64,000 nt of DNA from contig NC_058048.1 of the NCBI RefSeq assembly GCF_020085105.1, positions 5,324,362 to 5,388,361 on the forward strand. Reading direction: 5' to 3'. The stretch's first letter is position 1, and every line of letters starts with the position of its first letter. Below the pieces are notes generated by a model, which was not told the origin of the DNA, ran no database searches, and saw only the letters and a list, made by a program, of their open reading frames with translations. A program made the translations under genes and the position numbers. This document shows, piece after piece, positions 62,530 through 64,000 of this stretch. This stretch comes from Siniperca chuatsi. Its lineage: Eukaryota; Chordata; Actinopteri; Centrarchiformes; Sinipercidae.

Positions 62530-64000
62530 GCAGCCTTTGGAAGACTGAGCAGACCAACTCTAAACACCAGTGAAGTCAGACTGTCCTCACTGCTCTTCTG
62601 CTCCTCTCTTTGTTTTTTTATTTTAGAATGTCTCAGACGTTTGATTTTTGTTTATTTTTAAGTGAATTTGGGTTTCCATGAAACTGAAAAATTGAAACAA
62701 AAAGCTTAAGGTGGCAGCTCCCGTATCTGGGATATTTTGGCTTCATTACAGTCTATGGGGAGGAAGTGGAGACGTGCGTAAATGATTTAAAACATATATT
62801 TAAAAAGAAATCAGATTTGCAAATGCATTGAGCGGGTTTGTTGGACCTCAAGGATACAGTACTTTGGTGAGAAACACTGAACCTTTAATGAAATATAGCT
62901 GCAGTTAGCCTAAAATGTGAGAAACCCAGCAGATTTTTTTGTTGAACAATCTAATAATAAGATTAATAACCTTAACCCTATACGTAATACCTGGTAGGTA
63001 TTACATTAATGGATTTAGATTCATGTTTAAATAGTTTACATAATTAAATACCATATATTGAAATAATTATAGTACATTGATTTGAGAACTTATTATTATC
63101 AAATGGTTTTTACATTATTTTTGGTGTTTTTGTGAGTGAATATTAAAAGTTCTTGGAGTAAGAAAATTGTCTTTGATTGTCTGAAATGTCCTTTTCTCCA
63201 GTTCTCATTTCTCTGGAAGATTTATCCCCCATATTTTAAAGATACAAGTAAAAATCCTTCACTTTATCCCAAAGTTAATAATGAAAGCTATTTATTAAAT
63301 GTAATTAACATGAAAATGCTCTTAAAAGTCAGAGAGCTCCAGAGGTCTCTTAACTTGGTTTAAAAAAAAAAAATGTATTTTTGATTTGGGGGTGAACTGT
63401 CCCTTTAAGAGTAGCTTCTAGCTGGCTGCAGCACAGAAACAGGTGAGCACACACCTGAGGCATGTGTTGGAATGGACAGCACAAACCACCCTGCGCTAAT
63501 ATGAATACTTCAGGGTAGTTTAAGCCTGCTATTTGCAGTTGCTGCTTCTGTGTAAATTGGAATTATTAAGATGCTACACCCCTTTTTTTCTTTTGCAATC
63601 CTCACGGCTGAAACAACAAGAATCCAGCTGCAGCTGCCATTGATTGCAATCCTTTCCTTGTTGTCTGCACTTGTCATTGTGGTACAAAATTCCCCTACTT
63701 ATCGGTTTCCTTCCTAATCTAACAGCAGCAGAATGTCTTCCATACTCCAGTTTTGCTTTCTTTTTTAGAATTTTTTTTAAATTATTATTTCATCCCTATT
63801 TATTAATGAATTATTCATTTCTATCACTTGATACTGGAGATATTAAAGATTTCACACAAAATAAAAATAATGGGCTTTGTTTCTGCACAATAATGTCGCA
63901 CTGAGAAAACTGATGTTTTAAGAGAAGGAACAATGGGGGGGGAATGACGGGCAAATCCATGTGTGTATTCCTCTGTGACTAAACATGTCAGTACATTTTT
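62530..64000 (+). other. tapbp 3' UTR and downstream flank
   Basis: No coding gene supported. Polyadenylation-type hexamers occur at 63142-63147 (ATTAAA) and 63860-63865 (AATAAA). The stretch is AT-rich; about 62700-62900 looks like a dispersed repeat. Confidence 0.5.

Overview
The window is vertebrate nuclear DNA, almost certainly from a teleost fish and probably a spiny-rayed (percomorph) one. Genes are split into many small exons with GT-AG introns. There are long (CA)n, (GT)n and (TA)n microsatellites, a decayed Tc1-type transposon, and many short palindromic repeats of types common in percomorph genomes. No bacterial features, CRISPR array or tRNA gene was seen. The species cannot be fixed from the sequence.

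Layout, left to right. (1) 1-36.6 kb, plus strand: usp2, a ubiquitin-specific protease, with two alternative first coding exons (6729-7511 for the long USP2a-like form, about 16729-16884 for the short USP2b-like form) spliced to a shared catalytic block of 11 exons (27426-36627). Joined phases give 606 and 397 (or 394) residues, close to the human isoforms. (2) 41.2-43.3 kb, plus: a GIMAP/IMAP (AIG1-type) GTPase-like gene with two GTPase units; the first looks damaged or unusually spliced. (3) 45.4-48.2 kb, plus: tlcd3a (FAM57A), a TLC-domain membrane protein, 269 residues in 5 exons. (4) 49.2-57.7 kb, minus: gemin4, an SMN-complex subunit, 6 coding exons and about 1153 residues, tail-to-tail with tlcd3a. 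This pair also neighbours each other at human 17p13.3. (5) 59.3-62.5 kb, plus: a tapasin (tapbp) gene, 434 residues in 8 exons, with an Ig V-like and an Ig C1 domain, one membrane helix, a C-terminal KKxx ER-retrieval motif, and a perfect ISRE-type element about 70 bp before the ATG.

The genes do not form one pathway. usp2 (deubiquitination), tlcd3a (lipid-related membrane protein) and gemin4 (snRNP assembly) are housekeeping-type. The GIMAP-like gene and tapasin are immune-type genes on either side of the conserved tlcd3a-gemin4 pair. Tapasin loads peptide onto MHC class I, yet no other MHC-region gene is visible here.

I found no clearly new biological system. The best second-look items are the tapasin gene (ISRE, tapasin-type cysteine and KKxx, but no lysine in the membrane helix), the damaged or oddly spliced GIMAP gene, the inverted repeat between gemin4 and tapbp, palindromic repeat families present in several copies, and microsatellites placed against splice donors of usp2 and gemin4.
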